Of a stretch of 64,000 nt of DNA, positions 10,075 to 23,394 are shown in pieces. Source of the stretch: Atopobiaceae bacterium (lineage in GTDB: Bacteria > Actinomycetota > Coriobacteriia > Coriobacteriales > Atopobiaceae). Both the position numbers and the translations under genes were made by a program. The stretch spans positions 124,001 to 188,000 of the forward strand of contig JAKVON010000002.1 in NCBI GenBank assembly GCA_022482785.1, written 5' to 3'. Below the pieces are notes generated by a model. It did not search any database. It saw only the letters and a program-made list of their open reading frames with translations, and was not told where the DNA came from. Numbering within the stretch: position 1 is the first letter of the stretch; each line of letters starts with the position of its first letter.

Positions 10075-10761
10075 TCACTCCCAGGCGAAGCTCCCCTTGC
10101 CGGCGCCCAGCTCGAAGTCGTGGCGCACGATGCCCAGGTCGACGGCCGAGTACGGGCCGCCGAGGTTCTCGAGGCGCGCCGTCTTTGCCCCCGTGCAGGT
10201 GATGCGGAACTTCTGCTGGTTCATCGCCGTCGGGGCGAGCAGGGCCGCATGCACGCCGGCCGAGAACCACGCGGGCGCGCTCTCGGCGCTCATCGGCGCC
10301 GCATAGCCCACGAGCCGATCGGCCGGCTTGCTCGTGTGCGCGACGCCATGCGTCACCCCGTGCCCGAGCGACGCCACGAGCGAGAGCCTCTGTCCCGGCT
10401 CCACGAACCTCGACGCCGCCCCCTTCCCGAAGGTGAGGGCAACCCAGCACGAGTCGAGCCCGAGCTGGGTCGCGAGCAGCACGATTCCCTCTCCCCAGTA
10501 GCCGGAGAGCCCGTCGAGCTCGGGGGAGTCGGGGCCGGCCAGGACGAGGTAGTTGCTGACTCCCTTGAACGAGCCGAAATGGGCGCGGCCGGTCGTGAAG
10601 GCGCGCGGCTCGTCGCATACGAGCTGCATCGAGAGCCCGCTGGCTGCGTTGGCCTGCGCGATGGCCTCGTTCAGGGCGGCGCGGTCGCTTTGGGAGATGG
10701 GCTCGTCGGTATAGGCACGCACGGCGTGACGTGCCTCCATGGCTTCCTGGATGGTCATCAT
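10075..10761 (-). CDS. Nitroreductase family protein
   Basis: MTIQEAMEARHAVRAYTDEPIS..., GEGIVLLATQLGLDSCWVALTFGK, PTAMNQQKFRI. Confidence 0.85.
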   Translation of the reverse strand: MMTIQEAMEARHAVRAYTDEPISQSDRAALNEAIAQANAASGLSMQLVCDEPRAFTTGRAHFGSFKGVSNYLVLAGPDSPELDGLSGYWGEGIVLLATQLGLDSCWVALTFGKGAASRFVEPGQRLSLVASLGHGVTHGVAHTSKPADRLVGYAAPMSAESAPAWFSAGVHAALLAPTAMNQQKFRITCTGAKTARLENLGGPYSAVDLGIVRHDFELGAGKGSFAWE

Positions 10762-11138
10762 GATCGGGTCTTCCTTTCTCGTGCGGCGGCCGTGGCCACC
10801 ACGTAGACGTCGTCGAACAGGCCCTTGAGCGCGGCCCATGTGTCGAGCTCCTCGCTCACGGCGTAGTAGTTCCTGGTTCCCCGCTTGTCCACCTCGACGA
10901 GCCCGGCCCGCAGCATGATCTGCAGGTGGTGCGACACGGCGGGGCGCGAGAGGTGCGTGCTCTCGGTGATCTGGCCCACGCGCATGCCCCAGGTCTCGCT
11001 CTCGAGGAGGGTCACGAAGATCTGCTGGCGGTTCTCGTCGCCGAGCGCGGCGAAGGCGGGAAGCAGGCGCTTCAGCTGGGCGGAGAGTATTCTGCGGTTG
11101 CGCACGCACTCCTGCGCCGTGCCTGTCGGCCCTTCCAT
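10758..11138 (-). CDS. ArsR-family HTH transcriptional regulator
   Basis: FAALGDENRQQIFVTLLE...THLSRPAVSHHLQIMLRAGLVEVDKRGTRNYYAV; overlaps the nitroreductase start. Confidence 0.88.
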   Translation of the reverse strand: MEGPTGTAQECVRNRRILSAQLKRLLPAFAALGDENRQQIFVTLLESETWGMRVGQITESTHLSRPAVSHHLQIMLRAGLVEVDKRGTRNYYAVSEELDTWAALKGLFDDVYVVATAAARERKTRS

Positions 11139-11305
11139 GCCTCGCTCCTTCGTTTAATCGTTCACGTGCTTAAACCAATTGGCGACATGTACGATAGGGG
11201 CTTTCCCGGCCGGCGTCCACATCGGGAAAGAAAGTCGAGACGGAACGCGTCGTCGTTCGGGCGAGGGCCTCGGGAGGGCGAAGCGTCCTGCGTGCGGCGC
11301 AGCCG

Positions 11306-11863
11306 CTACCTCGCGGAGACGTGCTCCTGCTCGTAGGGAAGCACCGGGGCGAGGAATCCCAGATCGTCGAGGGTCTGGCCGATCTCGTCGAGCTCCTCCT
11401 CCGTGTCGGCCTCGACAAGGTGGAAGTGGTAGCCCGAGGTGAGCGTCATGAGGGGCGAGGAGACGCCGCGGGAGAGCTCTTCCACGAAGCGGCGCACGTC
11501 GCGACGGCTCGCGATGTCGAGCGGTGCCGAGACGAGCCCATAGGCGCGATGGTTCACCGAGACGTCGAGGACGCGCCCGCCACCGTCGACGATCGCGTCG
11601 AGCTCGGCGGCGACCTGAGATGCGTCGTGGCGCACCTTGAACGTCCTCCTCGGCCGCTCGCCAACACGGCTTCGCTCGAGGAGGTAGCCCCTGCTCGTGG
11701 CCATGATGGGGACCCCGCCCTCGCGCAGCAGCGCCACGTCCTGCACCACGGCCTGTCGGCTCACGCCAAGCACCTCGGCCAGCTCGCGTCCCGAAGCCGC
11801 CGTGCCCGCGGCGAGCGCGCTCAGGTAGTCGACGAGCCTCTGCCTGCGCGCCTGGCCGGTCAT
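11306..11863 (-). CDS. niaR: NiaR-like transcription repressor (HTH + 3H domain)
   Basis: N-terminal HTH plus 3H-like C-terminus (VNHRAYG..., YHFHLVEADTEEELDEI); adjacent to nadC/nadB/nadA. Confidence 0.8.
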   Translation of the reverse strand: MTGQARRQRLVDYLSALAAGTAASGRELAEVLGVSRQAVVQDVALLREGGVPIMATSRGYLLERSRVGERPRRTFKVRHDASQVAAELDAIVDGGGRVLDVSVNHRAYGLVSAPLDIASRRDVRRFVEELSRGVSSPLMTLTSGYHFHLVEADTEEELDEIGQTLDDLGFLAPVLPYEQEHVSAR

Positions 11864-12729
11864 GAGAGGCCTCCCGCGTCGAGTAGGCGCAGGTGCTTCA
11901 TGCTGAGGTCGAGAATGGGCGCGGAGTGCGTGAGCGCGCCGCAGGAGACGAAGTCGACGCCCGCCTCGGCCGCCTCGCGCACGTTCGCGAGCCCTACGTT
12001 GCCCGACGCCTCGATCTGCGCGCGCCCGTCGATGAGCCTGACGGCCTCGCGCATGAGCGGGGGCGTCATGTTGTCGAGCATGATGATGTCGGCGTCCGCC
12101 TCGACGGCCTCACGCACCTGGTCGAGCGTCTCGACCTCGACCTCGACCTTGCGCACGAAGGGGGCGTGGGCGCGCGCCGCCGCGACGGCTGCCCCGATGC
12201 CACCAGCGGCATCGATGTGGTTGTCCTTGAGCAGGATGCCGTCGGACAGGTTGTAGCGGTGGTTCGTGCCGCCGCCGACGCGCACGGCCTCCTTCTCGAA
12301 CACGCGCATGCACGGCGTGGTCTTGCGGGTGTCGACAAGCGTCGCGCCCGTGCCCCGCAGCTCTGCCGCCATGCGGCGCGTGCAGGTTGCTATGCCGCTC
12401 ATGCGCTGCAGGTAGTTGAGGGCGACGCGCTCGCCGGAGAGGAGCGCCCGCGCGTCGGCGCACATGCGTCCCACGAGCTGGCCAGACCTCACCTCGTCGC
12501 CCTCGGCCACCAGACGCTCGAGACGCGCCGTGGGGTCGATCAGCTGGAACGTCCGCTCGAACACGTCGAGTCCGCAGATGACGCCCCCGCCCTTCGCGAT
12601 GAGGTCGACCTGTGCGGCGCGTGCCTCGTGCATCACGCTCTCCGTGCTTGCGTCCTCGCTCGTGATGTCCTCCTCGAGCGCGAGGCGCAGGTACCTTTCG
12701 GCCACGACGGCCATGGTGGTGGGGCTCAT
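11860..12729 (-). CDS. nadC: Nicotinate-nucleotide pyrophosphorylase (carboxylating)
   Basis: LEEDITSEDAST, RMSGIATCTRRM, DTRKTTPCMRVFEKEAVRVGGGTNHRYNLSDGILLKDNHI. Confidence 0.93.
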   Translation of the reverse strand: MSPTTMAVVAERYLRLALEEDITSEDASTESVMHEARAAQVDLIAKGGGVICGLDVFERTFQLIDPTARLERLVAEGDEVRSGQLVGRMCADARALLSGERVALNYLQRMSGIATCTRRMAAELRGTGATLVDTRKTTPCMRVFEKEAVRVGGGTNHRYNLSDGILLKDNHIDAAGGIGAAVAAARAHAPFVRKVEVEVETLDQVREAVEADADIIMLDNMTPPLMREAVRLIDGRAQIEASGNVGLANVREAAEAGVDFVSCGALTHSAPILDLSMKHLRLLDAGGLS

Positions 12730-13971
12730 GGTTCCTCCCTGTCGAACGTCGGGACTTCCCGTGCGATCGCCCGTGCCGCGCGCCGCGCGAACACGAGCGA
12801 CTCGAGCAGGCTGTTCGAGGCGAGCCTGTTCCTGCCGTGCACCCCGTTGCAGCTGGTCTCGCCCGCGGCGAAGAGGCCGGGCATCGACGTGGCTGAGTCG
12901 AGGTCGACGCGGACTCCGCCCATCAGGTAGTGCTGCGCCGGCACGACGGGAATGGGCTCGCTCAGGATATCGTAGCCCTCCTCGAGGCAGCGCTCGCGGA
13001 TATGGGAGAAGTGCGCGCGCACGACCCCGGGGTCGACGTTCGCGAACGAGAGGCGCACGTGGTCGGTTCCCTCGAGCTCCATCTGCTCCCGAATGGCCGC
13101 GGTCACCACGTCGCGGGGTTGGAGCTCGTCGCAGAACCGCCTCTCGTCGCGGTCCAGGAGGACGGCGCCCTCGCCGCGGCAGCTCTCGGATATCAGGAAG
13201 GCCCGGCCGCCACGGCCTGGCCCCGTGTAGAGGCTCGTGGGATGCACCTGCACGTAGTCCATGTGCTCGAGTTCGATGCCCCTCTCGGCGGCGATGCGAC
13301 ATGCATCGCCCGTGAGCAGGGGAATAGTTTGTCGAGCGAGGATAGAGCCCGCCCACGCCGCCCGTCGCCCATACGGTGCGCGACGCCAGCACGCGCAGGG
13401 GCGCTCCGTCGGCGGTCGTCGCGGCGACGCCACGGCAGCGCTCGCGGCCCGAGGCATCGGTGCCGGTGACGACGTCATCCATGCGGGTGTGCTCGAGGAT
13501 GGTCACGTTGCCCAGCACGCGCACGCGCGCGAGCAGCTTGGTGGTGATCTCCTCGCCGGTGACGTCGGCGTGGAAGCAGATGCGCGCGCGGGAGTGCGCC
13601 CCCTCGCGGGTGAAGCGCAGCGAGCCGCCCTCGTCTCGCTCGAACTCGACGCCCAGGCGCACCAGGTCGTCGATGACCGAGCGGCTCGAGCGGATCATCA
13701 CGTCGACGCTCTCCCGTCGGTTCTCGTAGTGGCCGGCGCGCAGGGTGTCCTCGAACCAGGGGGCGTAGTCGTCCTCGTCGCGCTGCACGCAGATGCCTCC
13801 CTGGGCGAGCATGGAGTCGCATTCGTCGACCGCGCCCTTGGAGAGCATGGCCACGCGTGCCGTGCGGGGGAGGTTGAGCGCGCAGTAGAGTCCCGCCACG
13901 CCGCAGCCGATGACGGCGACGTCGCACGCGAGCGTCCCGTTCCTGGGGGCGCCGACCCTCGCGGCGGGCAC
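12726..13971 (-). CDS. nadB: L-aspartate oxidase NadB, split by one apparent frameshift near 13330-13345
   Basis: GCGVAGLYCALNLP...SMLAQGGICV...ATGGVGGLYPRSTN in one frame, then LLTGDACRIAAERGIELEHMDYVQVHPTSLY...GETSCNGVHGRNRLASNSLLESLVFARRAA in another. Confidence 0.85.
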
Positions 13972-13973
13972 CG

Positions 13974-14957
13974 CTACCGCCTTTCCGCGAGATCGAGCAT
14001 GCGTTCAAGGGGCCGCGTGGCCGTGGCCGCGAGCCGTTCGTCGAGCGCGACCTCGCCGGAGAGGTCGCGCAGGCAGTCGCGCACCCGCTCGGGCGTGACC
14101 AGCGACATGTTGGGGCATGCGGGCGCGGGCTGGGGGAACAGCACCGTCTTGCCCTGTCCGGCGCAGGCCCGTCCCAGTTCGTGGGTTACCCCCTCGACCG
14201 TGAGGACGACCAGCTCGCGGGCGTGCGTGGCGCATGCGCGCCCGATGATCTGCGAGGTCGAGCCCACGAAGTCGGCCTCGGCGAGGACCTCCTCCGTGCA
14301 CTCGGGATGGGCGAGGACCTCGGCCATGGGATGGGCGTCGACGAGCGCGCGCACGCTCTCGGGCGAAATCCCCGCGTGTCGCGGGCACCAGCCGCGACCC
14401 ATGATTACATGCTTCTCGGGAACTTGCTGGGCGACGTAGCGGCCGAGGTTCATGTCGGGAACGAACAGCACCTCCGACTGCGGGAGGGCGCGCACGATGC
14501 CGACCGCGTTGGACGAGGTCACGCACACGTCGCTCGCGGCCTTCACCTCTGCGGTCGAGTTGACGTAGCACACCACGACGATTCCGGGCCGCTCCTCGCG
14601 CACGCGTTCGATCTGCTCGACCGACACCATGTGGGCCATGGGGCAGTCTGCCTCCGGGACAGGGAGGAGCACCGTCCTTCGTGGGTTGAGCAGCTTTGCG
14701 CTCTCGCCCATGAAGGCAACGCCTGCGAGTACGATGACCTGCGCCTCGATGGTCCGGGCGAGGCGTGCGAGCGCGAACGAGTCGCCCACGTGGTCGGCCA
14801 GCTCCTGCGTCTCGGGAGGCACGTAGTAATGCGCGAGCACCACCGCGTCGCGCTCTCGCTTCAGGCACCTGACCTGTTCTGCGACAGCCTCCTCTTCCGC
14901 GTTCGCCCGTGCCGTCGCGTGCGCTTCCCGCCCTGCGCCCTGTACCACGGGAGCCCC
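13974..14957 (-). CDS. nadA: Quinolinate synthase; exact start uncertain (GTG near 14950 or ORF up to 15068)
   Basis: VVLAHYYVPPETQELADHVGDS, GVAFMGESAKLLNP, PEADCPMAHM, HPECTEEVLAEADFVGSTSQII. Confidence 0.88.
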   Translation of the reverse strand, partial: GAPVVQGAGREAHATARANAEEEAVAEQVRCLKRERDAVVLAHYYVPPETQELADHVGDSFALARLARTIEAQVIVLAGVAFMGESAKLLNPRRTVLLPVPEADCPMAHMVSVEQIERVREERPGIVVVCYVNSTAEVKAASDVCVTSSNAVGIVRALPQSEVLFVPDMNLGRYVAQQVPEKHVIMGRGWCPRHAGISPESVRALVDAHPMAEVLAHPECTEEVLAEADFVGSTSQIIGRACATHARELVVLTVEGVTHELGRACAGQGKTVLFPQPAPACPNMSLVTPERVRDCLRDLSGEVALDERLAATATRPLERMLDLAERR

Positions 14958-15142
14958 CTTGCTCGTCGATTGCGTGGGTTCGAGTATGGCATCGGTAAAG
15001 ACAGATGACAAGACAGCATACGATCGAATCGCGAATTGCGACGGGTGGCGATGGGTAAGAAAAGGCACGGCAACGCATCAAAGGCGGCTCCGCGCGCATT
15101 CTCGCAGGAGCCTGCCGCGGTATCGCAGAAAGGGCTCGTGAC

Positions 15143-17128
15143 ATGCGCAAGTTCAAGACCGAAAGCAAGAAGCTCCTCGACCTCATGATCAACTCGATCT
15201 ACACCAACCGCGAGATATTCCTCCGCGAGCTGATATCGAACGCCTCCGATGCGGTGGACAAGCTCCACTTCAGGAGCCTGACCGATCCCGCCATCAGCCT
15301 CGAGGCCGACGAGCTGGGAATCCGCATCGCCTTCGACAAGGATGCCCGCACGATCACGGTGTCCGACGGCGGCATCGGCATGACCGCCGACGAGCTCGAC
15401 AAAAACCTCGGCACCATCGCGCACTCGGGGAGCCAGGAGTTCAAGGAGGGCGTCTCGGCCGACGCCTCCGCAGAGGCCGGCTCCGAGGATGCGGCGCAGA
15501 TCATCGGCCAGTTCGGCGTGGGGTTCTACTCGGCGTTCATGGTGGCGAAGAGCGTGCGCGTCGTGAGCCGCGCCTTCGGCTCCGACGAGGCGTCCGCGTG
15601 GGAGTCCGACGGCCTCGAAGGCTATGCGATCGAGTCCGTGCCGGCAGACGCGCTGCTCTACGGCCGCGCGCATGGCACCGACGTCACCCTCACCCTGCGC
15701 GACGACACGGAGGGGGAGCGCTACTCCGAGTACCTCTCCGAGTGGAAGCTCACCGACCTGATCAAGCGCTACAGCAACTACGTGCGCTATCCCATCCGCA
15801 TGGAGCTCACCAAGAGCCGCGAGAAGCCACGGCCCGAGGATGCCGGCGACGACTACAAGCCCGAGTACGAGCAGTACACGGAGCTCTCGGCCGTGAACTC
15901 GATGACGCCCGTGTGGAAGCGCCGCACCGCCGACGTCTCCCAGGACGAGTACGACGAGTTCTACGAGCAGACCTTCCACGACTACGCGAAGCCGGCCCGC
16001 ACCTTCTCGCTGCATGCCGAGGGCGCGATGACCTACGACGCCCTGCTGTTCATCCCGTCGAAGGCCCCCTTCGACCTCTACAGCCGCGACTACGAGCGCG
16101 GACTCGAGCTCTACAGCGCCAACGTCCTCATCATGGAGAAGTGCGCCGACCTCCTGCCAGACCACTACAACTTCGTGCGCGGCGTCGTCGACTCGGCCGA
16201 CATCCACCTCAACATCTCTCGCGAGACGCTCCAGGAGACCGCGCAGCTCAAGGCAATGGCGAGGCGCATCGAGAAGAAGGTCACCTCCGAGCTCTGCGAC
16301 ATGCGCGACAACGACCGCGAGGCCTACGAGGCGTTCTTCGAGAACTTCGGCCGCGGCCTCAAGTACGGCATCTACTCGAGCTACGGCGCCAAGAAGGACG
16401 AGCTCGCCGACCTGCTGCTCTACCGCTCGGCCAAGCTCGGAAAGCAGGTGACGCTCGCCGAGTATGCCGCGGCCATGCCCGAGGGGCAGAGGCAGGTCTA
16501 CTACGCCGCGGGCGACGACGCCGCTCGCCTGGAGAGGTCGCCCCAGGTGGCGACCGTGCTGGCCAAGGGCTTCGACGTCCTGCTCTGCACCCAGGACGTC
16601 GACGACTTCTGCCTCTCGGCCATGCGCGACTACTCCTGGAAGCCCGCCGCGAAGGAGGGCGAGGAGACCCCCGAGGCCGTCCTGCTCGAGTTCAAGAACG
16701 TGGCATCGGGCGACCTCGACCTTGCGACCGACGACGAGAAGAAGCAGGCAGAGGAGGCCGCCGACAAGAACAGGGCGCTGCTCGACGCGATGAGGGAGGC
16801 CCTGGGAGACGAGGTCGCCAGGGTGAGCGTCTCTCCGCTCGCGACCGACGCGCCGGCCGTGGTCGCGGCCGAGGGACCGGTCTCGCTCGAGATGGAGCGC
16901 GTGCTCGCCTCCCAGCCGGACGCCCCCGGCGTGGGCGCCCGCCGCGTGCTCGAGCTCAATGCCAGCCATCCGGTCTTCGCCAGGCTGCAGGCGGCCCAGG
17001 AGGCGGGCGACGCCGAGAAGGTCAGGCTCATGAGCTCGCTCCTGCTCGACCAGGCGCTTCTCACGGCGGGACTCCCCGTGAAGGACCCGCTGGCGTTCGC
17101 CCAGAACGTGTGCAGGCTCATGGAGTAG
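15143..17128 (+). CDS. htpG: Hsp90-family chaperone HtpG
   Basis: FKTESKKLLDLMINSIYTNREIFLRELISNASDAVDKL, DGGIGMTADEL, GQFGVGFYSAFMVA, HLNISRETLQ. Confidence 0.97.
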   Translation: MRKFKTESKKLLDLMINSIYTNREIFLRELISNASDAVDKLHFRSLTDPAISLEADELGIRIAFDKDARTITVSDGGIGMTADELDKNLGTIAHSGSQEFKEGVSADASAEAGSEDAAQIIGQFGVGFYSAFMVAKSVRVVSRAFGSDEASAWESDGLEGYAIESVPADALLYGRAHGTDVTLTLRDDTEGERYSEYLSEWKLTDLIKRYSNYVRYPIRMELTKSREKPRPEDAGDDYKPEYEQYTELSAVNSMTPVWKRRTADVSQDEYDEFYEQTFHDYAKPARTFSLHAEGAMTYDALLFIPSKAPFDLYSRDYERGLELYSANVLIMEKCADLLPDHYNFVRGVVDSADIHLNISRETLQETAQLKAMARRIEKKVTSELCDMRDNDREAYEAFFENFGRGLKYGIYSSYGAKKDELADLLLYRSAKLGKQVTLAEYAAAMPEGQRQVYYAAGDDAARLERSPQVATVLAKGFDVLLCTQDVDDFCLSAMRDYSWKPAAKEGEETPEAVLLEFKNVASGDLDLATDDEKKQAEEAADKNRALLDAMREALGDEVARVSVSPLATDAPAVVAAEGPVSLEMERVLASQPDAPGVGARRVLELNASHPVFARLQAAQEAGDAEKVRLMSSLLLDQALLTAGLPVKDPLAFAQNVCRLME

Positions 17129-17158
17129 CCCGAGGCGTCGCCGCATTCGTGCAAACGG

Positions 17159-17191
17159 GACGGCCGCCTTCCCTATGGGAAGGCGGCCGTC
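17159..17191. terminator. Strong hairpin after htpG (15-bp stem, 3-nt loop), terminator-like, no T-tract
   Basis: GACGGCCGCCTTCCC TAT GGGAAGGCGGCCGTC. Confidence 0.6.
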
Positions 17192-17228
17192 CTCGTCCGT
17201 GCCGGAGTCACTCGATGGGGGGAGGTGA

Positions 17229-20537
<3,309 letters not shown>

Positions 20538-20538
20538 C

Positions 20539-21304
20539 ATGGCGGGGACCGGAACCCAGGCCAGGGAGAACTTCGGCCACATCGACTTCTCCGGCCTTCC
20601 CAACACCCGCGACCTCGGCGGCCTCGAGACGCTCGACGGGCGGCATGTGGTGCCGCGCCGCCTGCTGCGCTCCGGGGCCCTCGGCTTCGCGAGCGACGAC
20701 GACCTCGCGCGGCTGCGCGAGGACTACGGCCTCAGGGCCGTCATCGACTTCCGCGACGACGACGAGCTCGCGGAGTACCCCGACCCCATGCATGCGTTTC
20801 CCGCCGCCACCTACCTGCATGCCGACGTCCTGCGCGGCCGGGCGGTGGGAATCACGCAGAGCGAGGCCGCCAAGAAGGAGGCCAGGCTCCAGCGCCTCGT
20901 CGAGAGCGATCCCGCTGCGGCGATGGCCGAGTTCTACACCCGTCTCGTCGTCCAGGAGCCGGGCCCCACGGGCTACTCGGCGTTCCTCCGCACCCTGCTC
21001 GCGACCGGCGAGGGCGCGGTGCTGTGGCATTGCACCATGGGACGCGACCGCGCCGGGATCGGCCTCGGTCATCGTCGAGAGCATCCTCGGGGTGCCCCGC
21101 GACCTCATCGAGCAGGACTATCTCGCCACGAACGACTTCTACGAGGACAGCGCCCAGGACCCGTTCCGCGCGCAGGTCGTCTCGATCGACGCCGCCTTCG
21201 GCGCGGTCGAGGAGCGCTACGGCGGCATGGGCGCCTACGTCGAGCGGGCGCTCGGCATCACGCCGGCCGAATGCGAGACGCTGCGCGAGCGCTACCTCGC
21301 ATGA
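20539..21304 (+). CDS. Tyrosine-protein phosphatase-like protein, apparent frameshift just after the P-loop (~21064)
   Basis: [37 protein letters not shown] in frame 1, continuing [28 protein letters not shown] in frame 2. Confidence 0.75.
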
Positions 21305-23217
21305 GGGTGGGAGAGGGGTATCGAGCTTTGATTGACGAGACGGTGGACCTTGGCCGCGCGCGGGCCGTCCTCAAGGACGTCTTCGGGCACGATGACTTCC
21401 GTCCCAGCCAGCGCGAACTGGTGGAGGCCGTGCTCGCGGGGCGAGACGTGCTCGGGGTCATGCCCACCGGCGCCGGCAAGTCGCTCGTCTACCAGGTGCC
21501 GGCCATTCTCTCGGGCGGTCTGGCCATCGTGGTGTCGCCGCTCATCTCGCTCATGAAGGACCAGGTCGCCGCCCTCGGGGAGGCGGGCGTCGCGGCGGCG
21601 TGCATCAACTCCGCGCAGACGCCCGCCGAGCAGGACAGCGCCTTCCGGCTCGCCTCGTCCGGCGAGTGCCGCCTGCTCTACGTGGCGCCCGAGCGGCTCG
21701 ACACCTCGCGCGTCGCCCAGATCTGCCGCTCGGTGCCGCCTGCGCTCGTCGCGGTGGACGAGGCCCACTGCGTCTCCCAGTGGGGACAGGACTTCCGTCC
21801 CAGCTACATGGGCATCGCGGGCTTCGTCTCCTCGCTCCCGGCGCGGCCTCCCGTCGTGGCGCTCACGGCCACGGCCACGGCCGACGTGCGCGCCGACGTC
21901 GTCCGCGGCCTCGAGCTCGTCGACCCGTTCGTCCTGGTCGCGGGTTTCGACCGCCCCAACCTCTTCTTCGGCGTCGAGCGTCCCGAGCCGCGTGAGAAGC
22001 TCGCATGCCTCCTGCGTCTGGTGCGCGAGCGTCCCGGCCAGACGGGCATCGTCTACTGCTCCACGCGCAATGCCGTCGAGGAGGTGTGCGACGCGCTTCG
22101 GCACGAGGGCCATGTGGCGACGCGCTACCATGCGGGCCTCGCCTCCGAGGAGCGCCGTCGCAACCAGGAGGACTTCCTCTACGACCGCGCGCGGGTCATG
22201 GTGGCCACCAATGCCTTCGGGATGGGCATCGACAAGTCGGACGTGGGCTTCGTCATCCACTACAACATGCCCGGCGACCTCGAGAGCTATTACCAGGAGG
22301 CGGGACGCGCCGGCCGCGACGGAACCCCTGCCGACTGCATCGTGATCTACAACAAGAGGGACGTCCGCACCGAGCAGTTCCTCGTCGACCGAGGCCGCGA
22401 CGAGGCGGTTGCCAACGGCACGGCACCCGAGGTGGCCCAGGAGCTGTGGCAGCGCGACTGCGAGCGGCTGCGGCGCATGACGCTCTGGTGCACCACCACG
22501 GAGTGCCTCCGCTCGCAGATCCTCCGCTACTTCGGCGAGGTCGACGCGCCTGCCCGCTGCGGGCACTGCTCGAACTGCCTCGCCGAGACGGACACGGTCG
22601 ATGCCACCATCGACGCCCAGAAGGCGATGAGCTGCGTGGTGCGCATCGAGAGGGCCGGCAGGCAGGTGGGCCGCGCCACGATCGTCGACGTGCTGCGCGG
22701 CTCCAAGGCAGAACGCATCACGCGCTGGCACTTCGACCAGCTCAGCACCTACGGCATCATGGCCGACGTTCCTACCGCGCGCGTGCGCTACCTCGTCGAC
22801 GCGCTCGTCGAGCGGGGGCTGCTCGCCACGACCGACGGCCAGTACCCCACGGTCTTCGCGACCGAGGCGGGGCTGCGCTGGCTTCTCAAGGAGAGGACCC
22901 CCTTCGAGCTCAAGGTGCCCAGGCGACTGCCCAAGGCGGAGTCTGCCGCCCCGCGGCCGGGCTCTGGGCGCAAGGGCTCCGCCGCGAACCTCCCCGAGGC
23001 CGACCAGGCCCTCTTCGAGTCGCTCCGTGCCCTTCGCTCCCGGATCGCCGCCGAGGAGGAGGTGCCGGCCTACATCGTGTTCAGCAACGCCGCCCTGGCC
23101 GACATGGCGGCGCGGCGGCCGCGCTCCGCCGAGGAGTTCCTTCAGGTCTCGGGTGTCGGCCGTGTCAAGGCCGAACGCTACGGCGAGCGCTTCCTCGCCT
23201 GCATCGCAGAGGGGTAG
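21301..23217 (+). CDS. recQ: ATP-dependent DNA helicase RecQ
   Basis: [65 protein letters not shown] domain. Confidence 0.95.
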   Translation: MRVGEGYRALIDETVDLGRARAVLKDVFGHDDFRPSQRELVEAVLAGRDVLGVMPTGAGKSLVYQVPAILSGGLAIVVSPLISLMKDQVAALGEAGVAAACINSAQTPAEQDSAFRLASSGECRLLYVAPERLDTSRVAQICRSVPPALVAVDEAHCVSQWGQDFRPSYMGIAGFVSSLPARPPVVALTATATADVRADVVRGLELVDPFVLVAGFDRPNLFFGVERPEPREKLACLLRLVRERPGQTGIVYCSTRNAVEEVCDALRHEGHVATRYHAGLASEERRRNQEDFLYDRARVMVATNAFGMGIDKSDVGFVIHYNMPGDLESYYQEAGRAGRDGTPADCIVIYNKRDVRTEQFLVDRGRDEAVANGTAPEVAQELWQRDCERLRRMTLWCTTTECLRSQILRYFGEVDAPARCGHCSNCLAETDTVDATIDAQKAMSCVVRIERAGRQVGRATIVDVLRGSKAERITRWHFDQLSTYGIMADVPTARVRYLVDALVERGLLATTDGQYPTVFATEAGLRWLLKERTPFELKVPRRLPKAESAAPRPGSGRKGSAANLPEADQALFESLRALRSRIAAEEEVPAYIVFSNAALADMAARRPRSAEEFLQVSGVGRVKAERYGERFLACIAEG

Positions 23218-23261
23218 GGCGCGCGCTCTGGTTCCGAGCCTGCTGCCGAGTGGCCGGAGCC

Positions 23262-23333
23262 CATCGCTTCGAGCCAGATGGTCAAACAAAGGTCATCCTC
23301 GTGGCTCGTCTGACCATCTGGCTCGAAGCGATG
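23262..23333. repeat. Perfect 23-bp inverted repeat, 26-nt loop
   Basis: CATCGCTTCGAGCCAGATGGTCA (23262-23284) / TGACCATCTGGCTCGAAGCGATG (23311-23333). Confidence 0.95.
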
Positions 23334-23394
23334 AGGGGCGAGTCCGTTGGTCGCGAAACCGCTAGACTGTTCCCATCACGGCGAGAGGAGTGCC

